Positions 44,813 through 53,119 of a stretch of DNA of 64,000 nt are shown in pieces. The translations under genes and the position numbers were made by a program. The notes under the pieces are model-generated. The model worked only from the letters and a program-made list of their open reading frames with translations, was not told the DNA's origin and did no database searches. Source of the stretch: Sphingomonas sp. Leaf407 (lineage in GTDB: Bacteria; Pseudomonadota; Alphaproteobacteria; Sphingomonadales; Sphingomonadaceae); assembly GCF_001425385.1 (NCBI RefSeq), contig NZ_LMQO01000001.1:779581-843580 (forward strand), given 5' to 3'. Positions within the stretch are counted from its first letter, which is position 1; each line of letters opens with the position of its first letter.

Positions 44813-44853
44813 TGAGCCGGATCACCGGTCGTGGATTGCGGGAGAGGGATCGG

Positions 44854-46086
44854 ATGAACACCGACACACAGGATACGAGCGCGCGTCGCCCCGGTATCGG
44901 GCAGGGGCTGACCGTCATCATCGCGGGGTTCCTGCCGATCCTTGCCATCGTGTCGCTGTTCCCGGCGGTGCCGTCGATCATCGACCATTTCTCGACCGAG
45001 CCGACCGCCGCATGGAAAGTGCCCGCGATGGTGTCGGCTCCGGGGCTGACCATCGCGATCTTCGCGCTGTTCGCCGGAATTCTCGTCGACCGCTTCGGGC
45101 GGCGCAAGCTGTTGCTGGGGGCGACGCTCCTGTTCGGCGTGTTCGGGGCGGCGCCGTTCTTTCTGGATGACCTGAACGCGATCTATGCCTCGCGGCTGCT
45201 GCTGGGTGTCGCCGAGGCGGCGATCCTGACGACGATGAACACGCTGATCGGCGATTATTGGGACGAAAAGGGCCGCCGCAACTGGCTGACGCTCCAGGGG
45301 CTGGCGGGGCCGTTCCTCGCCAGCGGGGTGATCCTCGCCTCCGGCTTCCTGACCGGGCTGCGCTGGAACGGCATCTTCCTGATCTACCTGATCGCGTTCC
45401 CTACGTTCCTCGCCGCTGCGAAATTCCTGTACGAGCCGAGCAGCGACGCGACCGCGCGCAAGATGCTCGGCATCGGAGCCGAACCGGCGCGCAGCCCGTT
45501 TCCCGCCGCGTCGGTTGCGGCGATCGGTGCGGTAACGCTGTTCGCCTCCGCGCTCTATTACGTCTTCATCATCAACGGCGGCATGGCATTCCGCGAGGTG
45601 GGCATCCAGTCGTCGCAGGACCTCGGCAAGCTGACCTTCATCCCCAGCCTGTTCGTCATGGTCGGATCGGCGATCTTCTGGGCGACCGGCCGGGCGCGGC
45701 CGGTGGTGCAGCTCGGCATCTTCCTCGCGCTGATCGGTGGCGGGCTGGCGACGATCGGGCTGGCTCCCGACTGGCGCTGGATGGTCGCCGGGCTGGTCGT
45801 GCAGCAGACCGGGGCGGGCATGGCGGTGCCGACGCTGATCGCGTGGGCGCAGACCAGGCTGCCGTTCGAGCATCGCGGGCGCGGCATGGGGGTGTGGACC
45901 GCCTGCTTCTTCTTCGGGCAGTTCTCCAGCCCGTTCCTGGTTTCGATGTTCCGCGTCCAGACGGGCGCGATGCAGGGCGCGTTCCTCATCATGGGCGTGG
46001 CCGGGATCGTCGGCGCTGTCGTCGCGGTCCTTATCGCGGCGAAGCGGCGCGACAGCGGGTCCCCCGCCGCCGCCGCGGTCGCCTGA
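44854..46086 (+). CDS. MFS transporter of the glycoside cluster
   Basis: A 410-residue permease with twelve hydrophobic segments (LTVIIAGFLPILAIVSLFPAVP first) and the RFGRRKLLLG loop between the second and third. It is related to aromatic-acid/hexuronate-type symporters. The ATG at 44854 follows GAGAGGGA. It heads a unit with the deglycosidase subunits and DUF1080, 28 bases before the first, and so probably carries the glycoside, its 3-keto form or the aglycone across the inner membrane. The exact cargo is inferred. Confidence 0.85.
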   Translation: MNTDTQDTSARRPGIGQGLTVIIAGFLPILAIVSLFPAVPSIIDHFSTEPTAAWKVPAMVSAPGLTIAIFALFAGILVDRFGRRKLLLGATLLFGVFGAAPFFLDDLNAIYASRLLLGVAEAAILTTMNTLIGDYWDEKGRRNWLTLQGLAGPFLASGVILASGFLTGLRWNGIFLIYLIAFPTFLAAAKFLYEPSSDATARKMLGIGAEPARSPFPAASVAAIGAVTLFASALYYVFIINGGMAFREVGIQSSQDLGKLTFIPSLFVMVGSAIFWATGRARPVVQLGIFLALIGGGLATIGLAPDWRWMVAGLVVQQTGAGMAVPTLIAWAQTRLPFEHRGRGMGVWTACFFFGQFSSPFLVSMFRVQTGAMQGAFLIMGVAGIVGAVVAVLIAAKRRDSGSPAAAAVA

Positions 46087-46114
46087 TCCTTCCTCACCGT
46101 TCGGGACCATCATC

Positions 46115-47119
46115 ATGACGATCAAGCGGGGCGTCAGCCTCTACAGCTATCAGAACGAAACCTTCCTCGGCACGATGACGCTGGAGGACTGCATCCGCAC
46201 CAGCGTCGAGCTGGGCGCGCCGGGGATCGAGATCATCGGCGAGCAGACCTTCTGGGGCTGGCCCGAAGTGGGCGTGGCCGACGAGAAGATCGCCGAGTGG
46301 CACCAGTTGATCGCAAAATATGACGCGGTGCCGGTCGCCCATGATTTCATGCTCGACTACAAGCGGTACAAGGGCCGCGACATGCCGTTCAACGAGCAGG
46401 TCGCCAGCGTGAGGAAGGACATCGACTTCGGCGCGCGGCTGGGCATGAAATACGTCCGCGCGCTCGTGTCGATCGCGCCCGAAGTGCTGGTCGCCGCTGC
46501 GCCCCATGCCGAGGAAAAGGGGATCAAGATTCTGATCGAAGTGCATGCGCCGCTGCATTTCGACCATCCGTGGATCATCCGCCACGCCGAAGCCTTCGAG
46601 AAATCGGGCAGCGACGCGCTCGGCTTTCTGCCCGACATGGGCATGTTCCTGTTCCGGTTCCCGCCGGTGTGGAAGGAACGCTTCATCCGCAACGGCGTGC
46701 CGCAGCACATCGCCGACTATATCACCAAGGCGTATGAGGACCGCGTGCTCAGCGAGTATGTCATCCTGAACGTGCGCGAGATGGGCGGCACGGGGCCCGC
46801 GATCGGCATGGCCGAGACGCTGCGCCACAATGCGGCGTTCGAGCCGAAGCGGATGCTCGATTACATGCACCGCATCCACCACATCCACGGCAAATTCTAT
46901 CAGATGGACACCGATCTGGTCGAACCCGGCATCCCCTATGACAAGATCGTCGCGGTGCTCAAGCAGGGCGGGTACGACGGCTATATCTGCTCGGAATATG
47001 AGGGGAACCGCTGGATCGAGGACGCGCACACCGTCGATTCGGTCGAACAGGTCCGCCGCCATCAGGAAATGCTGAAAGCCCTGATCGACGGCCCCGCCAC
47101 CACCGCTCTGGCTGCCTGA
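46115..47119 (+). CDS. C-glycoside deglycosidase alpha subunit (xylose-isomerase-like TIM barrel)
   Basis: A 334-residue TIM-barrel protein of the sugar phosphate isomerase/epimerase superfamily. The start (KRGVSLYSYQNETFLGTMTLEDCI) and overall length agree with the alpha subunits of bacterial C-deglycosidases (CarB, DfgA type), which cleave the C-C bond of 3-oxo-C-glycosides after sugar oxidation. Candidate metal ligands are E142, D174, H256 or H258 and E294; H144 could be the general base. It is followed 11 bases later by the matching beta subunit, which is the strongest support. A role on O-glycosides is not excluded. Confidence 0.85.
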   Translation: MTIKRGVSLYSYQNETFLGTMTLEDCIRTSVELGAPGIEIIGEQTFWGWPEVGVADEKIAEWHQLIAKYDAVPVAHDFMLDYKRYKGRDMPFNEQVASVRKDIDFGARLGMKYVRALVSIAPEVLVAAAPHAEEKGIKILIEVHAPLHFDHPWIIRHAEAFEKSGSDALGFLPDMGMFLFRFPPVWKERFIRNGVPQHIADYITKAYEDRVLSEYVILNVREMGGTGPAIGMAETLRHNAAFEPKRMLDYMHRIHHIHGKFYQMDTDLVEPGIPYDKIVAVLKQGGYDGYICSEYEGNRWIEDAHTVDSVEQVRRHQEMLKALIDGPATTALAA

Positions 47120-47130
47120 AGGGAACCGAC

Positions 47131-47508
47131 ATGTTCGACAACAAGATGATCGTGGACGACAGCCTCAAGGCGACCGGGGACGGTTTCAGCATCGAGGCGC
47201 GGCTGCCCTATTATCGGGGGCTGGGGCTTTCGATGATCGAGAATGTGGCGGTGACCATCGACGGCGATGCCGTGCCGCGCGAGGACGTGACGCTCACGCT
47301 GCGCGGCCGCACCTGGACGCTCGACGAGCTGGAGAGCGAATATGGCGATCGCTGGAATTTCGGTGAAAAGGCGGTGATCGGCGTCAGGCGCGCCGGCGGA
47401 CTGGCGCCGGGCGAACATCGCATCGAACTGGCAGAGACGATGCGGATCTCGTACCTGCCGTTCGTGCCGACAACGAAGGATGCGAAGCTGCTTCGGTTAT
47501 CGGCATGA
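47131..47508 (+). CDS. C-glycoside deglycosidase beta subunit (DUF6379)
   Basis: A 125-residue beta-rich protein. Its wording (MFDNKMI, RLPYYRGLGLSMIENV, VPREDVTLTLRGRTWTLDEL, RISYLPF) matches the small beta subunit of C-deglycosidases (CarC/DfgB type, DUF6379). That subunit has no metal site of its own; it forms a heterodimer with the TIM-barrel subunit and helps close the active site. Pairing with the gene just upstream makes the function call much firmer than either alone. Its stop overlaps the DUF1080 start by four bases. Confidence 0.87.
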   Translation: MFDNKMIVDDSLKATGDGFSIEARLPYYRGLGLSMIENVAVTIDGDAVPREDVTLTLRGRTWTLDELESEYGDRWNFGEKAVIGVRRAGGLAPGEHRIELAETMRISYLPFVPTTKDAKLLRLSA

Positions 47509-48353
47509 TGGCCCCGCCTCGCATCGATCGCCGTTCGATGCTGGCGGGTGCCGCCGGCACGGCCTTGCTCGGCATGTCCGGGATGACCGTCGCGGCGGGT
47601 CCGCGAACCGTGGCCGGCTGGCGGCCGCTGTTCGATGGAAATGGTCTGGACGGCTGGACGTTCTATCAGGACGGCATCGGGGCCCGCGATACGCTGGGCG
47701 TCGTCGCCGTTGATGACGGTGTCCTGCATTTCCACGGCCGCGACTATCGCGGACCGGAGAAGGCCGCGTTCGGCCACATCGCGACGGTCGACCGCTGGTC
47801 CAACTATCATCTGCGTCTCGACTATCGATGGGGCACCGCGCGGTTCGCGCCGCGTGCCCTGCAACGCCGCAACAGCGGCATCCTGTATCATCTCGGCCCC
47901 GAACGCGACCGGCTGTTCCCCGACGGCGTCGAGTTCCAGGTCGAGGAGGGCGATGTCGGCGACGCCATCATGATTAACAGCCGGGCCCTGGCCGGACCGG
48001 TGCTGGGCGGAACGCCGCTGTGGCCGACCTATTTCCCCGGGCTGCCGACGACCTATGAGCCGCCGGTCGTGGCGGGCGGCATCGCCCGCCAGTGGTTCCG
48101 CCATGCCGGGTCCTATGAAACGCTGGATGGCTGGAATACGCTCGACCTCTACGCTTTTGGCGATCAGGCCGCGCATCTGGTCAACGGGCGCATTGTCATG
48201 ACCCTGTTCGCCATGCGCGACCGGGGCAACGCGCCGCTCACCGGCGGCCGTATCGCGCTCGAATTCGAAGCCGCCGAAATCATGTATCGGAACGTGATGA
48301 TCCGGCCGCTTTCGCCGGAGGATGTCGACCGTCTGAAGGCGGGCGGCGCCTGA
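47505..48353 (+). CDS. DUF1080 protein, 3-keto-glycoside hydrolase type, Tat-exported
   Basis: A 282-residue concanavalin-like beta-sandwich protein of the DUF1080 (3-keto-disaccharide hydrolase) family; WRPLFDGNGLDGWTFYQDG near the start and FPDGVEFQVEEGD in the middle are typical. The N terminus (DRRSMLAGAAGTALLG) is a twin-arginine-type signal, so it should work in the periplasm. Family members cleave the O-glycosidic bond of sugars already oxidised at C3. With the 3-dehydrogenase and C-deglycosidase nearby it would handle 3-keto O-linked sugars. It is coupled by ATGA overlap to the beta subunit. Confidence 0.82.
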   Translation: MMAPPRIDRRSMLAGAAGTALLGMSGMTVAAGPRTVAGWRPLFDGNGLDGWTFYQDGIGARDTLGVVAVDDGVLHFHGRDYRGPEKAAFGHIATVDRWSNYHLRLDYRWGTARFAPRALQRRNSGILYHLGPERDRLFPDGVEFQVEEGDVGDAIMINSRALAGPVLGGTPLWPTYFPGLPTTYEPPVVAGGIARQWFRHAGSYETLDGWNTLDLYAFGDQAAHLVNGRIVMTLFAMRDRGNAPLTGGRIALEFEAAEIMYRNVMIRPLSPEDVDRLKAGGA

Positions 48354-48366
48354 TCGATCGACCTGC

Positions 48367-48389
48367 CCCCCCGATCGCTGATCGGGGGG
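48367..48389. terminator. Hairpin between convergent glycoside units
   Basis: CCCCCCGATC and GATCGGGGGG form a perfect 10-bp stem with a 3-base loop (48377-48379). It lies 13 bases after the DUF1080 stop and just before the stop of the opposing GPH gene, so it can end both units. No T-run is present. Confidence 0.6.
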
Positions 48390-48396
48390 CGGACCG

Positions 48397-49728
48397 TTAC
48401 CGGGTCGCGCGACGGATCACCGGATAGCGCGCGATCACCGCCATCTGCGCGATCATGCACAGGATGATCGGCGCGTAATAGAGCCAGCGCAGCCCCGACA
48501 CGACCTGCGCGCCACCCTTGCCCGGCACATAGCCGATGCTGGCCAGCCCGAACGCGATCAGCGCGCCGCCCAGTGCCATGCCGATCTTGGTCGACAGGCT
48601 GATGCCCGACGACAAGAGTCCTTCGTTGCGGGTCCCGGTCAATTGTTCGTGATATTCGATCGCCTCGGCCGCCATCGCGAAGATCGCGGTCATCGTGATG
48701 CTGAGCAGCACCGATCCGATCAGATAGAGCGTCAGGAACGCGGCGGTGGACCCCTCCGTCAAAGGCAGCAGCGCGAACAGGGGCAGCGCGGCGAGGAGCG
48801 CGATCAGGTTGCCGCGACGCATGCCCATTCGCTTCAGATAGGGCGGGGCGATGATCGATCCGATCAGCAGCGTTCCCGACACGGCGGGCAGCAGGATCGA
48901 GATCATCCATGGCTTGCCCAGCACGTTGATCGCGAAGAACGGCGTGACCGCCAGCACCGCGCCGAACCGGACGAAATTGAGCAGCGCGAACAGGAATACC
49001 GTGTGCCACGCCCGGTTGGCGATCATCGCGCGCACCTGGGGCAACACCGCCTGGCGATGCGGCTGGTCGGGCGCATGGACCTGTTCGGGGCAGCGCAGCA
49101 GGTTGAGCGTGGTGAGCGTGGTGAGCAGGCCGAAGAGCGTGCCGACGATCAGAAACCCCCGTGCCTGATCGCCGCCGCCCAGCGCCCCGACCAGCGGCAT
49201 CGTCGCGGCGGTGGCGACGATCACCGAGATCGCGGTGCCCGCCGCGCGCAGGCTGCCAAGCGTCAGCCGCTCGTTCGACCGGTTGGTCATCATCGGCAGC
49301 AGCGCGCCATAGGGGATGTTGACGACCGAAAAGAGGATGCCGAGCGCACCGAAGGTCAGGACCGCCCACAACAACCGGATGGTTTCGCTGCCGGGAGGCA
49401 TCCAGAAGGTGGCAGCGCACAACAGTCCGAAGGGGACCGCGCCCCATTTGAACCATGGCCGCGCCCGCCCGCTGCGCCCGCGCGTCCGGTCGACCGCGAT
49501 GCCGATGACCGGATCGATCGCGGCGTCGGCCAGCCGCGAGACGAGCAGCAGCGTGCCGACTGCGGCGGCGGGGAGCAGCGCGACATCGGTGTAGAAGAAC
49601 AGCAGGAACGCCCCCACCATGTTCCACGACAATCCGAAGCCGAAGTCGCCAAGGCCATAGGCGAGCTTCGCCAACGCGGGAAGCGGCGGCGACGCGAGCG
49701 GGAGGTCGTCCCGCACCCCTTCCGGCAT
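48397..49728 (-). CDS. GPH family sugar:cation symporter (MelB-like)
   Basis: A 443-residue transporter with twelve hydrophobic segments of the glycoside-pentoside-hexuronide family. The LAYGLGDFGFGLSWNMVGAFLLFFYTD start and DPVIGIAVDRTRGRSGRARPW loop are typical. It should import a sugar or glycoside with H+ or Na+. The ATG at 49728 was chosen; a longer frame has a Pro-rich, non-conserved extension. It is downstream of the GMC dehydrogenase genes on the same strand and probably moves the glycoside or the released (keto)sugar inward. Confidence 0.87.
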   Translation of the reverse strand: MPEGVRDDLPLASPPLPALAKLAYGLGDFGFGLSWNMVGAFLLFFYTDVALLPAAAVGTLLLVSRLADAAIDPVIGIAVDRTRGRSGRARPWFKWGAVPFGLLCAATFWMPPGSETIRLLWAVLTFGALGILFSVVNIPYGALLPMMTNRSNERLTLGSLRAAGTAISVIVATAATMPLVGALGGGDQARGFLIVGTLFGLLTTLTTLNLLRCPEQVHAPDQPHRQAVLPQVRAMIANRAWHTVFLFALLNFVRFGAVLAVTPFFAINVLGKPWMISILLPAVSGTLLIGSIIAPPYLKRMGMRRGNLIALLAALPLFALLPLTEGSTAAFLTLYLIGSVLLSITMTAIFAMAAEAIEYHEQLTGTRNEGLLSSGISLSTKIGMALGGALIAFGLASIGYVPGKGGAQVVSGLRWLYYAPIILCMIAQMAVIARYPVIRRATR

Positions 49729-49729
49729 G

Positions 49730-49822
49730 TCAGCTACCCCGCGCGATGCGGGTGGCGGCGGGGGCGGGGGCGGGCGGCGCGCCCACGACGAACGGCCATG
49801 AAATACAGGCGGCAAGAGACAT
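49730..49822 (-). CDS. Possible 30-residue leader peptide before the symporter
   Basis: A short frame (MSLAACISWPFVVGAPPAPAP...) begins after GGAG and ends TGA one base before the symporter ATG (TGACATG). It has a hydrophobic start and a Pro/Ala stretch. The spacing allows translational coupling. It may instead be meaningless GC-rich sequence; the gap 49729-49889 otherwise shows nothing. Confidence 0.3.
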   Translation of the reverse strand: MSLAACISWPFVVGAPPAPAPAATRIARGS

Positions 49823-49889
49823 GGTTCCACTCCGGGCGGCACCGCACCCGGGCGGTGCCTGGCGGGATGTGCCCGCTAGCAAACTGGGA

Positions 49890-51584
49890 TCAGAGCGAGC
49901 CTTCCTTCAGCATCGACACCGCCGTGGCGGCGGCACGCGCGGTCAGCGCCATATAGGTCAGCGACGGGTTCTGGCAGGCCGACGATGCCATCTGCGCGCC
50001 ATCGGTGACGAACAGGTTGGCGACGTCGTGCGACTGGCTCCACTTGTTCAGCACGCTGGTCCGGGGATCATGGCCCATCCGCGCGCCGCCCATTTCGTGG
50101 ATCGCCGATCCACCGGGGCTGGGCTGGTCTAGCCCCATGATGACATGGCCCCCGGCGGCGGTCAGCATCGCGGCGGCCTCCGCCTTTGCCTCCGCCAGCG
50201 CGGCGCGTTCCTCCTTGCCGTGTTCGAACGCGATACGCAGCGCGGCCAGCCCGGCTGAATCCTTTACAGTCGGATCGAGCGTGATGCGGTTGGTCGCGCG
50301 GGGCATCGAATCGGCGAAGGCGACCAGCACCATCCGCCATGGGCCCGGTTCGCGCAGCCCGTCCTTATAGTCCGCACCGATCCCCGCATCGCGCTTGCCG
50401 CGCGTCCATGCCGCGCGGAACGCGCCACCCTGATAGGAGAAGCCGCGCGTGTGGCCCTTGCCGTCGATCGTGTCGAGGTTGCGGAAGCGCGGAATGACCA
50501 CCCCGGTCGGGCGGTTGCCGAAATAGGTATGTTCCTCGAACCCCGGCATGATCGCGATCCCTGCGACCGTTTGCGCATGGTCCATGATATGCGTGCCCAA
50601 TATCCCGCTGGAATTGGCGAGGCCCGTCGGGTTGGCCGCGGTCGCCGAACGCAGCAGCACGCCGACGCTGTTGAACGATCCGGCGTTCAGGAACACGATC
50701 CGCGCGGTGGCGCGCTTGTGCGTGTTCCCCTTGGTATCGAGGAAGCGGACACCGGTCGCGCGCCCGCTGACCGGGTCATGCTCGATCGCCTCGACCACCG
50801 CATCGGTCATCAGCGTCAGGTTGCCGGTCTTCCGTGCGGCGGGCAGCGTCGAACTCTGGGTCGAGAAATAGGCGCCGTAGGAACAGCCGCGCGCGCAGAT
50901 CGAGCGATACTGGCACGCCGCGCGCCCCTCGTCGGGCTTGGCGACGGTCAGATTGGCGTTGCGTCCGATGGTCAGCCGCCGTCCGGCCCAGCGTTCGCCG
51001 ATCACCGTGCGGACGTGTTCCTCGACGGGGTTGAGCGCCATCGGCGGCAGGAAGCGCCCGTCGGGCAACTGCGGCAAGCCTTCGGCCATGCCCGCCACGC
51101 CGACGAACTCCTCGACCTTGTCATACCATGGCGCGATGTCGGCGTAGCGGATCGGCCAGTCGGTGCCGTGTCCGTCGCGGCGGTTGGCGTCGAAATCGTA
51201 ATCCGACCAGCGATAGCATTGCCGCCCCCACGACAGCGACCGCCCGCCGAGGTTGTGGCTGCGCCACCAGTTGAACTCGGTCGCGCCCTCGGTGGTGTAC
51301 GGGTTTTCGCGGTCGTTGACGAAGCGGTCCTGCGTGAATTCGGTGAAGTGGCGGTTCTTGCGCTGCACCGCATAATCGGTTTCGAACAGCGCGGCATCGC
51401 CCAGCCCGCGAAAGTCGAGATCCCACGGCGCCTTGGTTTCGTTGGTATAGCCGGTGCCGTGTTCGATCATCGGCCCGCGTTCGAGCATCAGGACCTTCAG
51501 CCCCGCCTCGGTCAGTTCCTTGGCGGCCCAGCCGCCGGTGATGCCCGATCCGATCACGATCGCATCGAAGGTTGCGTCGGCCAT
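49890..51584 (-). CDS. GMC oxidoreductase, catalytic subunit of a glycoside 3-dehydrogenase
   Basis: A 564-residue FAD enzyme with the dinucleotide fold (IVIGSGITGGW) and the GMC active site: H496 in HEMGGARMG and N539 in CQNPSLTYMA. Three Cys (224, 230, 234) in a C-x5-C-x3-C array match the [3Fe-4S] ligands of FAD glucose/glucoside 3-dehydrogenases. It should oxidise C3 of the sugar in a glycoside, the step needed before both the C-deglycosidase and DUF1080. CarA, the oxidase for carminic acid, is of the same superfamily. It shares one base with the stop of its small subunit gene, so the two are coupled. Confidence 0.87.
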   Translation of the reverse strand: MADATFDAIVIGSGITGGWAAKELTEAGLKVLMLERGPMIEHGTGYTNETKAPWDLDFRGLGDAALFETDYAVQRKNRHFTEFTQDRFVNDRENPYTTEGATEFNWWRSHNLGGRSLSWGRQCYRWSDYDFDANRRDGHGTDWPIRYADIAPWYDKVEEFVGVAGMAEGLPQLPDGRFLPPMALNPVEEHVRTVIGERWAGRRLTIGRNANLTVAKPDEGRAACQYRSICARGCSYGAYFSTQSSTLPAARKTGNLTLMTDAVVEAIEHDPVSGRATGVRFLDTKGNTHKRATARIVFLNAGSFNSVGVLLRSATAANPTGLANSSGILGTHIMDHAQTVAGIAIMPGFEEHTYFGNRPTGVVIPRFRNLDTIDGKGHTRGFSYQGGAFRAAWTRGKRDAGIGADYKDGLREPGPWRMVLVAFADSMPRATNRITLDPTVKDSAGLAALRIAFEHGKEERAALAEAKAEAAAMLTAAGGHVIMGLDQPSPGGSAIHEMGGARMGHDPRTSVLNKWSQSHDVANLFVTDGAQMASSACQNPSLTYMALTARAAATAVSMLKEGSL

Positions 51585-52213
51585 CAACTGAACTCCACCG
51601 CGGTCCAGTCGCTCGACCATGCGCGACTGCCGGGAACAAAGGGTAGATCGGGGTCGAACTTGCCGGGGACCAGCTCATATTGCAGCTCGCGCGACGCGCC
51701 GGCCTCGGAGGTGTAATAGGCGGTGAGGATCAGCGCCTTGAGCTTCTTCCACGGCGATTCGGGCGCGTCGCGATCGGTTTCGGCGAACGCCGCCCGGTCG
51801 ATCGCCTCGACCGCCGCCATGCGCCGCGCAGGGCCTTCGCGCAGGAAGTCGCCGCGGGCATTCGCGTCGAGCTGCCATTCCAGCCAGTCGAGATAGTCGA
51901 GCGTGCCGTCGCGGCGCAAATGGCGGGTGACGGTCACCGGCAATGCCGCACCGGCCGCAGGGGCGCGGGTGCCGTCGAGGCCATGCGCGAGCGCGAGGAT
52001 CACGAAATCCTGCGCGCCGACGTCCCCGGCACCGGGGGTGGTGGTGCGCGGGATCACCGCCTGGGCGGCCTCGCGCAACATGGTGCGTTGGCGATCGCTG
52101 ACCGTTTCGTCGGTATCGGTCATCCGCACCACGGCGACGGGCAACCCCACCACCAGCGCGAACAATGCGGCACCGCCCAGCGTGTCGCGCCGGGTCCAGC
52201 CTGTATCGGCCAT
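51584..52213 (-). CDS. Small (chaperone/Tat) subunit of the GMC dehydrogenase
   Basis: A 209-residue protein of the gluconate 2-dehydrogenase subunit 3 family. It has a twin-arginine-type start (WTRRDTLGGAALFALVVGLP), expected to carry the folded FAD subunit out by hitchhiking, and the DFVILALAHGLDG / YTSEAGASRELQYELVPG phrases seen in this family. The ATG at 52213 follows AGGAGC. A TetR-type operator lies 39 bases before the start. No cytochrome gene follows, so the electron acceptor is not shown. Confidence 0.85.
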   Translation of the reverse strand: MADTGWTRRDTLGGAALFALVVGLPVAVVRMTDTDETVSDRQRTMLREAAQAVIPRTTTPGAGDVGAQDFVILALAHGLDGTRAPAAGAALPVTVTRHLRRDGTLDYLDWLEWQLDANARGDFLREGPARRMAAVEAIDRAAFAETDRDAPESPWKKLKALILTAYYTSEAGASRELQYELVPGKFDPDLPFVPGSRAWSSDWTAVEFS

Positions 52214-52251
52214 GACGCTCCTCATCCTCATCCCTGCCGTCATCGCGGCTT

Positions 52252-52271
52252 ATTAGAACGAATGTTCTGAT
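52252..52271. promoter_or_regulatory. TetR-type operator 2 (GMC dehydrogenase/GPH unit)
   Basis: ATTAGAACGAATGTTCTGAT is the most symmetrical of the four related palindromes: all halves match ATYAGAAC. It sits upstream of the small-subunit gene on the reverse strand and also near the end of the TetR gene. Confidence 0.78.
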
Positions 52272-52322
52272 ATAGCCTGACCGAGCCCACGGCAAGGGGA
52301 AAGAAAGCGGTGTCGTCGCGGG

Positions 52323-52991
52323 TCAGGCGGGCAGGGGCCGGGCCTTGGGCCTGGTCGACAGATAGGCCGCCAGCATGTCCGACAGGTCGCCCTTCAGCTC
52401 GTTCCAGTCGCCTTCGCCCGCGGCATCCAGCGACGATCCGAAACCGAGGTAGCGCGCGATCGAGGCATAGAGGATACGGAACCCGGCGTCGGCCGCATGG
52501 CGCGGATCGTCATGGCGAATCTCGTCCGCGCAGGTCAGCAGCGCGTCGATCACCGCCTCGCTGGTGCGGACATAGCTGCGCTTGCCGATCGCGGCGATGA
52601 CGGGATCGCCGCTGGCGCGCAGCATCAGCGGGCGCATCCGGTCGGCATAGCGGCGCAGCACCTCGGCAACCGACTGGACCAGGTCATGCACCACATCGAT
52701 CAGCCCGCCACCGCGCGCCTGCGCCGCCGCGATCGCTTCGAGCATGTCGGTGTCGACCCGTTCCAGCACGCGCAACTGCACGACGTGGACCAGATCCTCC
52801 TTGCTGTCGAACCGGCAATAGATCGATCCGATCGATACCTTTCCGTGCTTGGCCACCTCGTTCAGCGTGAATTCGTCCGACCCGCGCTGGGTCATCAATT
52901 CCTCGGCGGTGGTCAGCATTCGTTCGAAGCTGGCCTTGCTGCGGCCCTGCTGTGGCACGCGCGCCTTGGCCATGATCGTTTCAATATCCAT
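52323..52991 (-). CDS. TetR family transcriptional regulator
   Basis: A 222-residue repressor. The helix-turn-helix lies in the DEFTLNEVAKHGKVSIGSIYCRFDSKEDLV stretch (residues about 38-68), and the C-terminal helical domain would bind an aromatic or glycoside inducer. Starts at 52997 (GTG), 52991 and 52973 are all possible; none has a good ribosome site. It lies between operators 2 and 3 and is the only regulator inside the cluster, so it is the likely binder of all four sites, including its own promoter. This is inferred, not shown. Confidence 0.9.
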   Translation of the reverse strand: MDIETIMAKARVPQQGRSKASFERMLTTAEELMTQRGSDEFTLNEVAKHGKVSIGSIYCRFDSKEDLVHVVQLRVLERVDTDMLEAIAAAQARGGGLIDVVHDLVQSVAEVLRRYADRMRPLMLRASGDPVIAAIGKRSYVRTSEAVIDALLTCADEIRHDDPRHAADAGFRILYASIARYLGFGSSLDAAGEGDWNELKGDLSDMLAAYLSTRPKARPLPA

Positions 52992-53026
52992 CGGCACCCC
53001 ATTGACAGCCCCCGGAACGGAGGCAT

Positions 53027-53046
53027 ATCAGAATAGCAGTTCTAAT
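53027..53046. promoter_or_regulatory. TetR-type operator 3 (TetR / monooxygenase divergent promoter)
   Basis: ATCAGAATAGCAGTTCTAAT matches operator 1 at all half-site positions. It lies between the TetR and monooxygenase starts. A TTGACA box (53002-53007) and a TATCAG (53026-53031, spacing 18) form a candidate forward promoter whose -10 overlaps the operator. Confidence 0.78.
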
Positions 53047-53119
53047 TTTAGTTTAGGCCACTCGGCAACGAGCGGCAACCGCGTACCGGGACAACCGGCC
53101 GCGAAAAGGGAGAGGTCGA

